Shown here: positions 46,232-58,302 of the stretch, one piece after another | How positions within the stretch are numbered: position 1 is the stretch's first letter | Layout of the letters: each line of letters starts with the position of its first letter | Position numbers and translations under genes: made by a program | Notes under the pieces: generated by a model | Told to the model about the DNA's origin: nothing | What the model saw: the letters and a program-made list of their open reading frames with translations, nothing else | Databases searched by the model: none | Source: Hysterangium stoloniferum | Taxonomy: Eukaryota; Basidiomycota; Agaricomycetes; Hysterangiales; Hysterangiaceae | Length of the DNA: 64,000 bases | Reading direction: 5' to 3' | Assembly: GCA_015178975.1 (NCBI GenBank) | Contig: WHVD01000051.1 | Location: forward strand, 1 to 64,000

Positions 46232-46980
46232 TGTTAAGAACTGGAAACTGACTAATGTCGGTGGACCGACAGGGACTGATCGGAAGGACTTGGCTTCAGC
46301 TTATGTGCTGTGCCCTCGCAGTAATCTGTCAGGTGTCCTTAAATTTCGGGCAGGCAAAGACTAGTCTCAATGAATACCTCTCGGTGAACTACCGATCGGA
46401 ATCAAGAGATACATAAGTTGAGTGTCGGGCCAAGGGGTCAGGGACCGAAAGGGGGGGGTGAGCACATGCGAAGGCGGAAGATGGAATTCCTAGTGTGAGA
46501 CTTCTGGAGGCATAAGAGGGTATTCTGAGTCGATATTCTGATTGCCTAGTAACTACAACTACAGCAGTTTCATATACAAGTAACAGGCGTCTGGAAAATA
46601 CTAACTAGGAGAAGAGCGGAACACGGTATTGACAAATAAACTTGACTAGGAACGGGAAGTTTATGATTAGTTCGGAGGCCGATGATAACCGAGAGCGGAA
46701 TTACAGTAAAAGGAAATAGTTCGAGGGTTACAAATATATATAGACATATGTGAAACATAGGATAGAGTGGATCATCATAATAAAAAGGGACGTATCAGAG
46801 TTTAACCAGATAGTTCAAGTATATTTTGACGTGGGCGTAAATGGGGTTTGATCACCGCAAAAGTGTACATCAGCGTCGGGAGGCCGATCGTTTCCAATGT
46901 GGTGACTTGAACAGTAACTTGAATCGTCAATATGTGGCGATAACCTTGGGGACTGATAGGGTTGTGGCACGGTCGTAACA
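46232..46980 (-). repeat. Solo LTR5 (GY2 family)
   Basis: 749 bp reverse copy, TGTTAAGAAC to GTCGTAACA, flanked by CTGAC (46227-46231) and CCGAC (46981-46985), one transition apart. Confidence 0.92.
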
Positions 46981-47178
46981 CCGACCCCATTTGCAGCCCT
47001 CCGCCACAACTGCCTTCTCCCCCTCCCTCTCAGGACACAGCCAACTTGGCTCATTTCTCACAGGCAGGTTGGATGTGCATGTCCATTAACTACCCTTCTG
47101 ACATTTTCACCATGGGATGCACACTAACATGACTGGGGCCAACCTTGTGGCAACCCCTTCTTAAAGGGCATATCCAAG

Positions 47179-47778
47179 TGTGAAGAGTGGTGGAAGTTCT
47201 AGCCATTCTATATACAAAGAATATTGACTGTTTAGGTACAACATGAAGATGTATTGACTACTTAGTTCAATACAGTTGAGTGAAATAGCTATCTAAAGTA
47301 GAGTAGAGAGCTAAAAACGAGTAAAGAGAATCGACTGTTAAGTACGATTCCAAATGACTGCTCAAGTGTAGAAAAGAGTAACAAGAGAGTCAAATAATAG
47401 AGTAGTGTGGATGTAGTCTGCACAGATTGAGATATAGATGGAGTTTCGACTGGTACAGTTCGAAAGACTGATTGCATAGATAGTTAAAGCCCATCTGTGA
47501 CGGTCGAGACGATACCCCAATCACAACTTACAGGACACTAACTGGTGTCTGGGTAAGTCATGGTTGTGGGGTAAAAGTGTCTGAGTTCTAACTACAGGCA
47601 CTAGAATACATAAGTCTGGTGTGTGTGCGCCCACAAGAGTCGATGTACCACATACATAGGTCGTCGAACTAAATATAAGTGTATAATAAAATAGAGAGAA
47701 AGTAGAAATAATAATGGAAATATAGTATGAGCTCATCCAGACTATATTTCCTGAGTATATTTCACCATACCTCTCACA
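47179..47778 (-). repeat. Solo LTR, family I
   Basis: 600 bp reverse copy with duplication CCAAG (47174-47178 and 47779-47783). Confidence 0.95.
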
Positions 47779-47798
47779 CCAAGGGTATAGCAGGTCTC

Positions 47799-48540
47799 TG
47801 TCACGACCATGTCACAATCTGACAGTCCCTGAGGTTATCGCTGCCTATCAACATTTCAAGTTATCGTTCAAGTCATCGCATCAGAAACCATCAGCCTCCC
47901 GATGCTGACGTATGCTTTCATGGCGATCAAACTCCGTTTACACCCCCATCAAAATATACTTGTACTATCTGGTTAAACTCTGATACGTCCCTTTTTATTA
48001 TGATGATCTGTTCTACTCTATGTTTCACATATGTCTATATATACTTGTGACCCTCGGACTATTTCTTTTTCTCATAATCCCACTCTCAGTTAGTTCATGG
48101 CCTCCAAACTAATTGTAACTTTCCCGTTCCTAGTCAAGCTTATTTGTCAATGATGTTTTCCACTCTTCTCCTAGTTAGTATTTTCTAGACACCAAATACT
48201 TGTATATGAACCCACTGTAGTTGTAGTTACTAGGCAATCAGAATATCAACTCAGAATACTCTCATACATCTCTAGAAGTCTCTTACTAAGTATTCCGCCC
48301 TCTGCCTTCGCATGTACTCACCCACTCTCGGTCCCTGACCCCTTGGCCCAATACTCGACTCATCCTTCGGTCCCAATTGGTGACTCGCCAAGAGGTACTA
48401 ATTAGGACAGGTCTTCGCCCATCTGAAATTTAAGGACACCTGACAGATATTTGCGAGGGCACAGCATATAAGCTGAAGCCAAGTCCTTCCGATCGGTCCC
48501 CATCAGCCTACTGATATTAGTCAGTTTTCAGTTCTTAACA
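47799..48540 (+). repeat. Solo LTR5 (GY2 family)
   Basis: 742 bp, TGTCACGACC to GTTCTTAACA, duplication GTCTC (47794-47798 and 48541-48545). It lies 16 bp of ORF3 plus a target copy away from the preceding LTR. Confidence 0.95.
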
Positions 48541-49009
48541 GTCTCTCACACTGTTGGACCGCATGAGTATGCTTTATTTATGTGTCAATGACCCTAAGGA
48601 ACAGCTGCATTTAGCGGAGGACATCGAACAGGTTGAGCTCTCCATGTTTTGGTCCCTGCTTGTGGACTCCACTTGTGTCCTTCCTGAGCATGCACTGATT
48701 CACTCGGCTGTGGACCTGGTTGACCTGTTGGAACATCTGTTGTCAGATTCTGACACCCCAGGAGGACTTCCCTCTAGTAGGGACGTGAGCCGTGCACCAC
48801 CTCCCACTCCTACCCCACCATCACTGCACCCCTGGTGTGAGAGAAATATACTCCAAAATATAGTCCAGAAGAGCCCACGCTATATTTCCATTATTATTTC
48901 TATTTTCTCTCTATTTTATCATACGCATATATTTAGTTCAACGGCCTATGCATTCGGTACATTGACTCTTGTGGGTGCATACACGCCAGACTTATGTATT
49001 CTAGCACCA

Positions 49010-49829
49010 TGTTAGGATACACACACAGGCCGGGTTTCCGGAGAAACCCGCGGGATATCCGGTAGGACTTGGCTTCAGCTTATAGGCTGCGCCCTCGCTA
49101 GATCATGTTGTCCAATTTCAAACGGACGGACGGGGATCCCGGGGAATCCGGGCGGGGTTCGTGGGTCGTAAGTCGTAGGTCGAGGGTCATGGGTCGTGAG
49201 TCGAGTTGGTTGTGAGAGATAGATGCGCCAAAGCCCGTGGGCTCCGACTAGTGCGAGCGATGTGAATCGAGTAAGGTTTTAGAGCGGAAAATATTATTAG
49301 ATTACTGGGGGGAATCTAAGCTAATTTTCTGACTGGATTGTATGTACAACATCTGCCAGTTTATATAGACCGTGGAATGCATGACATACCAAATCCAGTA
49401 ATAACGAAACGAGAACTAACAAAACATGAAACGGGAATAGTAAACACCAAATTGGTGTTAGGAACGGAACGGAACAGAGTGGAGTCCGAATCGTGACAAA
49501 GCATAACCCATAATGGGAAACAGAGCGGGAGCGGAGTCCTAAATTGTGACAGGTCATTTGACTAAAACGGGAACGGGGCTCGATTAGAGCGGTGACAGGA
49601 TTCTAAGTGGGGACCGGTGACTGATGCGTGGGACAAAGACGGACATAGACAGAGACGGAGTCCGGGGGAAGTCCGGTGACTGATATGTGTCGTAATGAGG
49701 TCGAACGTAACGAGTCTTGACGTAATGGAGTCCAGGCAGGAAATCCTATAAACAGACGATTGGTGCTTGTAGCGCGTGGGGGCGTACAGGTTAGTGCCCA
49801 GAGTCCAGCGGGATTGTCCGGTCGTAACA
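49010..49829 (-). repeat. GY3 3' LTR (LTR2)
   Basis: 820 bp; the sense strand is minus, so this left copy is the 3' LTR. Same length as 59632-60451. Confidence 0.93.
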
Positions 49830-49928
49830 GTATCCTCCCTTTATGCCGAAGTCCCAAAGAGGCTCTAGACCTAAATAAGGTTCTTGTCGGCTACGCGCAT
49901 GTGTCAAAAGTCATGTCGGTTACACGTA

Positions 49929-49989
49929 TGTGTCAAAGAGTCATGTGATCTGGAAGGTAAGGTTCAAACGCGACGAGCCTATATAAAAA
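49929..49989 (+). promoter_or_regulatory. Promoter of the GY3 antisense gene
   Basis: TGTGTCAAAGAGTCATGTGA (49929-49948), a related partial copy about 30 bp upstream, then TATATAAAAA (49980-49989). The ATG follows at 50040 after a CT-rich leader. Confidence 0.6.
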
Positions 49990-50039
49990 TTTGAAAAAAT
50001 AGAAATTTCTTCTTCTTCATTACCCCCATCTTCGTCACT

Positions 50040-51013
50040 ATGGGACCAAAACCAACACCACGCAAGCCAATGCCTATAGCAGGGCCCTCCACAAGCACTC
50101 CGTATCGGGCGCCTTGGAGCGCGGCCCAATTGTTGGCACGGTGAGAAGAGCAGCGCCAGCTTCGTGAAGCAGCAGAGAGAGGCGAGGGAGGCTGAGGAGG
50201 CCCTGGACAGAGAGTACCAGGAAGCGTTGGCCACGGAGGAAGAGGCCGCGAAGGAGAGGGAACGTGAGGTGGAGGAGGCTGCGCGAGTGGCCACGGAGAA
50301 CGCCTGGGTGGCTGCAGAGAAAGCCCGGTTGGCCGCGGAGAGGGCCGCCATTGTTGCGGGAAAAGTAAGTCCCAAATTTCACTTGTCGAACTTTTACTGA
50401 CTTGTGATTTTCAGCGCAAAGCGACAGAGGTGGAGTCCGAGTCCGAGGGGGAGCCAGAGAGCCCCCAAAAGGTAGGCCTCATGTCCGTGGAATACCTGCG
50501 GAAACTGACCATATCAACAGAAGGCAAGGAAGGCGGCGCCAGTCCGTCTTCCGACGCGGAACGAGCCGCGGTGTTCCGGTTGCAACGACCGGAACACGGA
50601 ATGCAACCAAAAGGCCGGGATGTTACCAATGCACGCACCTCAAGGCGAGGTGCTCGCTTGTGCATGAGCAGGCCACGGGGTCCGGGACGCGAGACATAAG
50701 CGGAATGGACAGGTTGTCCGGGTTGGATGTGGTCCTTGGACGGATCGCCGAGGGCATCGAGGCCCAAAACGAGTTGCTCCGGAAGAGCAACAAGGTCCAC
50801 ATAGTGGTGGCGAAGGAGCTGTGTGGACTCCGCGAGGAATTTTGGAAGTTCCTGGCGGAGTATGGCGGCTATGTTTATGAGGAGCTGCAAGTCGGGAGTT
50901 CTGAGGATGCCGGATCAGATGATGATGGGGTTGACGCAGAGGTCGCGGAGCTTCCTGAGGAAGTAGCTGAGGCGGCGGGGAAAAAGGACAGCCCCATAGA
51001 AGTAGATGAATAA
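50040..51013 (+). pseudogene. Antisense spliced gene of GY3, decayed homologue of 41396-42363
   Basis: Opposite strand to GY3 gag-pol, same place as in GY2. Proposed exons 50040-50364, 50415-50471, 50521-51013. Introns of 50 and 49 bp (GTAAGT..TCAG, GTAGGC..ACAG) fall after a Gly-Lys and a Gln-Lys, as in GY2 (Gly-Lys and Pro-Lys). Encodes a charged coiled coil (EEEAAKEREREVEEAARVA), an acidic linker (ESESEGEPES) and the cysteine cluster CSGCNDRNTEC ... CYQCTHLKARC, then a long helical/acidic tail ending at TGA/TAA 51013. Lesions: a TGA near 50142 and a frameshift near 50180 in exon 1, and a frameshift near 50620 between the two cysteine motifs. Confidence 0.72.
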
Positions 51014-51997
51014 AATAATAGAAATAATAGAACTTGATAATAATTTGAACATAAAAGTAAAGCGTGAAAACATAAAAAATAAAAGTCAAAGCCAAAGTCC
51101 GCGGAGAGTCCGCTTAAAGACTTGACAAGACATGTCAGAACCTGTAAAAGCAAAGAGAGACATAGGGTGACAGGGAATAATGAAAATGAGTCCAAACGTA
51201 ACACGGGTCCGTGGAGTGCAGTCAGAGAGAAGATAATGGTCCAGGTTTGAGCGGGTAAGCTGTATGAAAGTCAGTAACGATTTCCGTGGCATTACCGAGT
51301 TCCATGGCCAAAATCCATGAGGTTTCTTCATCGGTGCCCTTGTAACCCGCCCACTTGACCAAGTAAAGCAGTTTACAAGTGCGTCGACGCTTGTCTATTT
51401 TTGAATCTAAAATCTGTGAGATTTCAAACTCGGGTTCTCCGTCAATGATGACAGGAGGAGGCGGAGATTGCACGTGATCCGGGATAGTGTTAGCAGTACA
51501 AGGTTCAAGCATAGAAACATGAAATACTGGGTGTACCGCACACATGCTATCCGGAAGCTGTAGAGTCCAAGAAACTGAACCTACTTGTGCGATAATTTCA
51601 AATGGACCTAAATATTTTTCAGCAAGCTTCTTTGATGGACGGGTAGTCCGGAAGAATTGAGCTTTGACATAAACACGGTCGCCAATCTTGAAGTTGGGTG
51701 GCGGGATCCGGTGTTTGTCCGCTGAATGTTGGTATTGCTCTTGGGCGGACAATATTGCAGTCCGGAGTTCCTCGTGGAGCTCGTGGAGGTCCGTGGTGAA
51801 CTCTTGAGCACGAACAGAGGCGAGATTTCGTTCTGGATGTACTGTAATATTTGGATTATATCCTTTATTTGCAAAGAACGGGGAAACACCAGTAGTGGCG
51901 GAGGGTGCATTGTTGTAAGCAAACTCTGCAAGTGGTAACAAGGTTTTCCAATTGTCCTGTTGGTAGTTGCAATATACGCGGAGGTATTGTTCCAAAG

Positions 51998-52717
51998 TGT
52001 TACGACCGTGTCGCAACCCTATCGGTCCCGAGGTTATCGCCACTTGTCAACGACAAGTCACCCTCTCGGAAACCATCGGCCCCAAAGCTGACGAATGTTT
52101 TCGCGAAGATCAAACTCCGTTTACGCCCACATCAAAACAACTCGTATTGTCTGGTCAAACTTTGATACGTCCCCTTTATTATGTTGATCCGTTCAATCTT
52201 ATGTTTCATATATGTCTATCTATATTTGTAGTCCTTGAACTATTTCCTTTTATCGTAATCCCGCTCTCGGTTATCATCGGCCTCTGAACTAATCATAAAC
52301 TTCCCGTTCCTAGTCAAGCTTATTGTTAATACCGTGTTCCACCCTTCTCCCCATTAGTATTTTCCAGACGCCTGTTACTTGTATATGAACCCGCTATAGT
52401 TGTAGTTACTAGGCAATCAGAATATCGACTCAGAATACCCTCATACGCCTGTATCAGTCTCATACTAAGAATCCCCCCATCCACCTTCGCGTGCGCTCGC
52501 CCACTCCCGGCCCCGACCCCTTGGCCCGATGCTCGACTTGTCCTTCGATTCCGATCGGTATCACGCCAAAAGGTACTCACTAGGATTAGTCTTCGCCCGC
52601 CCGAAATTTAAGGACATCCTACAGATATTTGCGAGGGCACAGCACATAAGCTGAAGCCAAGTCCTTCCGATCGGTCCCTGTCGGCCACCGACATTAGTCA
52701 GTTTCCAGTTCTTAACA
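51998..52717 (+). repeat. Solo LTR5 (GY2 family) in GY3 integrase
   Basis: 720 bp, TGTTACGACC to GTTCTTAACA, duplication CAAAG (51993-51997 and 52718-52722). Confidence 0.96.
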
Positions 52718-54381
52718 CAAAGTCTGGTTGACGCGTTCGGTTTGTCCGTCACCTTCTGGGTGATGTCCAGACGTGAAATGTAATGTCATGTCCAAGGATT
52801 TTCCGAGGGATCTAAAGAAGTGAGACACGAACTCTGATCCTCGATCAGAAGTCACGTGGGATGGAACTCCGTGCTTGGAAAATACGTGGATAATGAAAAG
52901 TTCCGCTAGCTGCACGGATGTAATTGTATCATAAGTAGGGATGAATATACCTTGTTTTGAGAATCTGTCAACAACGACTAGAATAGCAAAAAAGCCTTCG
53001 GAATCCGGTAGGTGTTCAATGAAATCCATAGAGATAGAATTCCACGGGTGTTCCGGTACCGGGAGTTGTTTCAAAAGGCCGTATGGCTTGTGTCGCTGAG
53101 ATTTCGAGCGGGGACAAGTAGTGCAAGATTTACAATAGTGCTTAACGAATCCACAGATTCCGGGCCAAGTATATTCTCTTCTTATTAATGATAGAGTTTT
53201 GTTGTACCCGAAATGTCCTGAGAGTGGATGATCATGTTTGTATTGAAGGATCCTGAGGTGGAGGCTGTCGGAGTCCGGTACATAGATCCTATCGTCAAGT
53301 CTAATGAAACCATGTTGATCAAGAGACCACTGAGGTTGATCGGGGTCCACGGGATTGTCCAGATGAGCTTTAGTAACTGGGTCTAGCAGAATTGCCGATA
53401 GAATATCTTGATGTAACTTCTCGATATCCATAATGATAATTCCACGGACAATGGGATTGACGAGGAAAGTTGCGCGGACCGATGGGTAAGTTGTTGATTC
53501 GTGAAAATAGGTTTCAGGTTGTGCGGATTTACTGTTGCATAGTCGTTGCTCCCCTCTTTAGGATAGACGTCCCATCGTCTAGTTAAAGCGTCGGGTTTGC
53601 CGCCGAGACGGCCGGGTCGAAAGCAGATAATCATGTTGAAGGCGGAGAGATATTCAGACCAGCGGGCCTGCCGGTGGGTCAAGAGTTTTGTGGTAGAAAA
53701 GTATTCCAGGTTTTTGTGATCTGTTACAACGTCAATAGGAGCTCCTGAACCTTCCAAATAGTGTCGCCACGCTTTGAAAGCTGAAAAGATTGCCAGAAGT
53801 TCTTTATCATGAACGTCGTAGTTGAGCTCTGCTCCGGTAAAAGTCTGGGACAGAAAAGCCACGGGGTGAACTTCTCCGTCGGAGTCCTGGATAGAGAGAA
53901 TGGCTCCAAGTGCATAGTCCGAGGCGTCCGTTTCAACAATGAGCGAGAAGTCCGGTTTCCAATGCGACAGAATAGGAGCTGTAGAAAAAGAATTTTTTAA
54001 AAGATTGAAAGCTTTTTGACACTTATCATTAAAGTTCCACGGAGTACCCTTACGCGTAAGACGGGTAAGGGGTACCGTGATGTCGGAATATCCACGGATA
54101 AAACGTCTGTAAAAATTGGCAAAGCCGAGGAAGGATTGTATATCTTTAACTTTTCGGGGTTCGGGCCAGTCTTTGATGACTTGCACTTTAGTTTCGTCCA
54201 TGCGGAGTCCATCGGGTCCCATCATGAAACCTAGGTATTCCACGGAGTCCGTGTCAAAAAAAAAAGTACATTTTTTACCATTTGCGAATAAACCATGTTG
54301 CCTAAGCCTCCCGAGAACTTCACGGACTTGTTTGTCGTGTTCCACGGGATTCTCGGAGTAGATAAGAATGTCGTCCAAGTA

Positions 54382-57005
54382 CAGTCGACTCTGTTATAAC
54401 CCATACGTCTTGGGATAGGTCCAGGGGTATGGGTTTTGGGAGAGTATGGGTTATGAGGGAGGTTGATCATTGATGAGGCAAAGTTCACAACTGTCTATAT
54501 AAATTCAAACCTACTAACATTACTGAAGGATGCAAACTATTTAGGTTCGAAATAACTATTCAATTTTGTCTCTTTCATGGATTGCATCTCAAGAACCCGT
54601 GTCCTCTTCCCTAATGAGCCCAGCATCGACTCCAACTTACGCACAAATGGATCATCGAATTCTTTGATGTATTTTCCCAAAACTAATGCTGCCTGGAGTG
54701 CTTCACTGCATGTAGGAGCCGGTTCGAGAAGCCCACTGTTGCTGTCTGCTTCATTGCTATTCCCTCCACCATTTGCTTCCTGCAACACTTTTGCATCCAT
54801 TACAGCTTGGTAGATATCTTCATCAGTTGACTCGAAGATATTGTGTATCTCAGCAGCTGGGTTGAGAAGTTCTGCGATATCCATTCGGTTCGAGCATTGG
54901 AGGGCCCCAGTAAGTTCTAAATCATCCAATGCTTCACGGACAGTGTTCTCAGCATGCACAATAGGATCACTCGGGTTGTGTAATTCGGTGGCATGGATTA
55001 GCGATGAGATGGGAAGGGACGGTTGAATGAGGGGTGATGATGGTGATGAGTTGGTGTTGGGAAGGATGTTGGCTTTACGCCAGCAGTTTCGGATCGTTGT
55101 TGTGTCCACCTCATTCCATGCATCATCAGCAAGTCGCATAGCTTCGAGCTGATCAATGTTGTAGATTTGTGATGGGGTGACACCAGCTTCATAGAGGTGG
55201 ATGGCACGGTTGATAAATCGAGCACGATATTTTGCCTTGAAACAGTGAATGATTCCCTGGTCATTGGGTTGAATGTGTGCAGTGAGGTTGGGCTTGAAAT
55301 TAACAACTCGTATGTTGGTGAGGTTCCCTGGGATGATGTGTCCTGAAAAGTTGTCCTGCAAAAGTAAAATCTTCCAGTCTTCATTCCAGAGCTTCCTATC
55401 CCAATCTAATAGCCACTCCTGATAGAGAGTGCCTGTCATCCATGCCTTTGCATTATTCCGATAATAGAAACCAAGTTGTGCACCGGTCTTGTTCTTGAAT
55501 CCCCGTGGCTTTTGTGCTTTTCCAATGATAAAGGGAGGTAGTTTTTTTGAGCCATCGGCATTTGCTGTGAATAGATATGTAAGTCGAAGTTTCTTTCCTT
55601 TGATGCCAGAGTGTTGCTTGTCAGCAAGTCCACGATCTGGAGGCATACTGTAAATATTTTTAATCAAGCCTAATCAACATTCAAAAATCAAAGAGAACTC
55701 ATGCATAGAAGAGAGAAGATTCATCTGCATTAAAAATATTACATGGCTTGTAGCCTTCTGTTTTGATAAGCTCTTGAATTCGCAGCTGCTCCTTTTCAAC
55801 CATATCAGGAGGTGCAGAGGCAGCTTCACCATGCCGCTTCATATCCTTCAATCCATTGCGTGCTTTAAAACTGCTCAACCATCCATCACTCAGGTTGAGA
55901 CGTTCATCATCTGGTATACCTACAAGGTCAGCAAATGTTTTCCATTTCTGGCGAAGAACTTCGCCAGTAAGAAGCAGCTTGTCTGCCATTGCCTTTGAAA
56001 CCCAAAGGTCTAACATCTCCGTAACCTCTGGATGCTGTGTTTGACGAATCCTTTTGGCTGAGCATGCTGAACTTCTGCTGCTTTCATACTCTGCTCACCA
56101 TCTTGCTTCATCCTTGACCCATGCTGAGACAAGTGGCTGCTTGATTTTGAGGCTGGGATAGATTGTACAAAAATGATTTGCTGTTTTCTTCTGGACCTTA
56201 CCATTGGCATTATGCCAATTTAGGATCTCAATTCTTTGTTGAAGTGTTGCATTTTCTTTTTTCCGAGATTCTGCAAATGGCTTGAGGGGTTTCCCACCAG
56301 GTGTGGGAATATCACTGGTAGTTGGGCCTACAAACAATTTACTGAGTACAACCTGCAATGTACATCTATATAACATAGAAATTTTGAAGTCTTACGCTTT
56401 CGCTTCTTTGAAGGGGCCTCATTCTTCCTACCACTCTCCGCAAGTCTCTGCAGCTTCTGTACAACTGTTTTGGCCTGTGAATCCAACCTGGCAAAGCCTT
56501 GTTCATAGTCAGATGCACTATCCAATGTCTCCACCACCCTTTCTTCATCTATCAAATTCCCATCACCATCAAGCCAGTCCTGATCAACCTCTGATATGGG
56601 TTGACCAGCTTTCAACTCGACCTCGAGCCTGGCTCTCCGTTCTTGAATCTGGTCATAAAGCTTAGTTAATCCTTTTTTGAGAACCTCAACAGGTTTCATG
56701 ATGAGAGAGGTTAGTATCTTAGATTGGTTTCCGGTTATTGTTGCCATTTTGGGACACATATATATGTACTGTATGTAAAATCAATGATTATATAACCAAA
56801 TAATTTCCTAATGTATTATGTCAGGGTTATCCGAGTATACATATGTATGGGTTATGATGACCAAAAATCAGTATGGGTTATTGGTTATTGGAGAGTATGG
56901 GTTATCAATACAAAATCCCTGCAAACTGACTTGGGAAATTGAAAATCCTATGGGTTATTAAGGAGTATGGGTTATATGGGGTATGGGTTATATCAGAGTT
57001 GACTG
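54382..57005 (-). mobile_element. pogo/Tigger-like DNA transposon
   Basis: 2624 bp. The terminal inverted repeats match at 23 of the first 25 positions (left CAGTCGACTCTGTTATAACC; right end read inward CAGTCAACTCTGATATAACC). TA duplication (54380-54381 and 57006-57007), the mark of Tc1/mariner-pogo elements. Both ends carry several copies of a TATGGGTTAT motif. It sits in the GY3 RT gene at the YLDD codons. Confidence 0.93.
54537..56759 (-). pseudogene. pogo/Tigger-type transposase (DDE_1 family)
   Basis: Exon 1 56759-56396, intron 56395-56328 (68 bp, GTAAGA..GTAG), then a second exon to about 55680 and a third from about 55645 to the stop at 54537. An N-terminal coiled region and basic patch (KKRKR) precede a helix-turn-helix (RIEILNWHNANGKVQKKTAN). 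A CENP-B/Tc5-type HTH follows (DGWLSSFKARNGLKDMKRHG), then the catalytic domain with FNADESSLFY, LLLQDNFSGH and IQPNDQGIIHCFK supplying the three aspartates. Lesions: an in-frame TGA near 56093 (W-V-K-D-E-A-R-W-stop) and a second intron whose 5' splice site reads ATGAGT instead of GTGAGT. Both are single transitions, so the copy is probably inactive. Confidence 0.85.
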
Positions 57006-58302
57006 TAAACAATGACGCATACATCAAGCATGTCGGAGAAAATGTCGTTGAGAAAATGCTGAAAAACAGACGGGGCATTAGTGAGTCCAAAAGGGATGAC
57101 CAACCACTCGAAGGCCCCATAGCGGGTTCTAAAAGTGGTTTTCCATTCGTCGCCTGCGGCAATCCAGACCAAATGATAGGCGTGCTTGAGATCTATTTTG
57201 GTGTAAATCCGGGCATTCCGCGGAGCATCGAGCAGGTCAGATATAAGTGGGAGTGGATATTTGTCCTTTTTGGTGACAGCATTGAGTCCTCTAAAATCAA
57301 CACATAGTCGAAGGGATCCATCCTTTTTTCTGACAAACAGAACAGGTGCTCCAAAAGGAGACTTTGAGGGTCGAATAAAACCTATGGACAAATGTTCATC
57401 CAGGAAATCACGGATTGCGGATAGTTCCGTGGACGAAAGCGGGTAAATATGTCCTAGGGGTGGCTGGGCACCATCTTCAAGATCGATTTTTAAGTCGTAT
57501 TCTCTATGAGGCGGAAGCCGGTCAGCTTTTCGCTTGCTAAAAACATCCACGAAGTCATGATATTTCTCCGGGATGCCTTCTAGGTCAGCGGCTTGCTCAG
57601 ATTCAGATACCGGGGTTGAAAAACGTCCAGTTGCTTCATCAATTTTTAAGTTGATAGTGAACGCCTGGGACCCATCCATTTTTGAAGCCCTAATAAAAGC
57701 TGCAGCATTAATCAGAGAAATGGACGGAGGTGCCGTGGGTTCCGGGGAAGCTATAGGTGCCGTAGGGATCACAGGAGTCCTCGAGACTGCAGGTGCTGGG
57801 AAGGCCATGGGTGCCGTGGAGGCCGAGATAGGCGCAGTTTCCTCGGTCGCCGCGGGAGTCCGGAATGTTATACTGTTAGCTATCCAGTCAATCAACGGAT
57901 TGTAGCGGGTAAGCCAGTTATGTCCTAGGACCACCGAGCAACTTGAGTCTAACTGGGTCACATAGAAAGTGACCAATTGAGATGTTCCACAAGGGAAATT
58001 GATGGGTAAATCACAAGCTTGGGTAACAACCGAATTACTTGTGCCATCGAAGAGGTGGAGAGCGACGGGATTTATCGAATAAGTTGACAAAGAATTTTTT
58101 TGCGTGAAGTTTGTATCTAAAAAACAATGAGTCGAGCCGGAATCTATGAGAGCTGAAAAAACGAATTTCGGAATCATATTAGACATAAGTTTAACGAAAA
58201 ATGAATCAGAATGTGAAAGAGCGGATGCGTTGAGGCGAGTGAACTCTTGAATGCGCGGAGAGGCAACGCAACCCCTAACCCGGGCGGAGTCCACGGGGTT
58301 GC

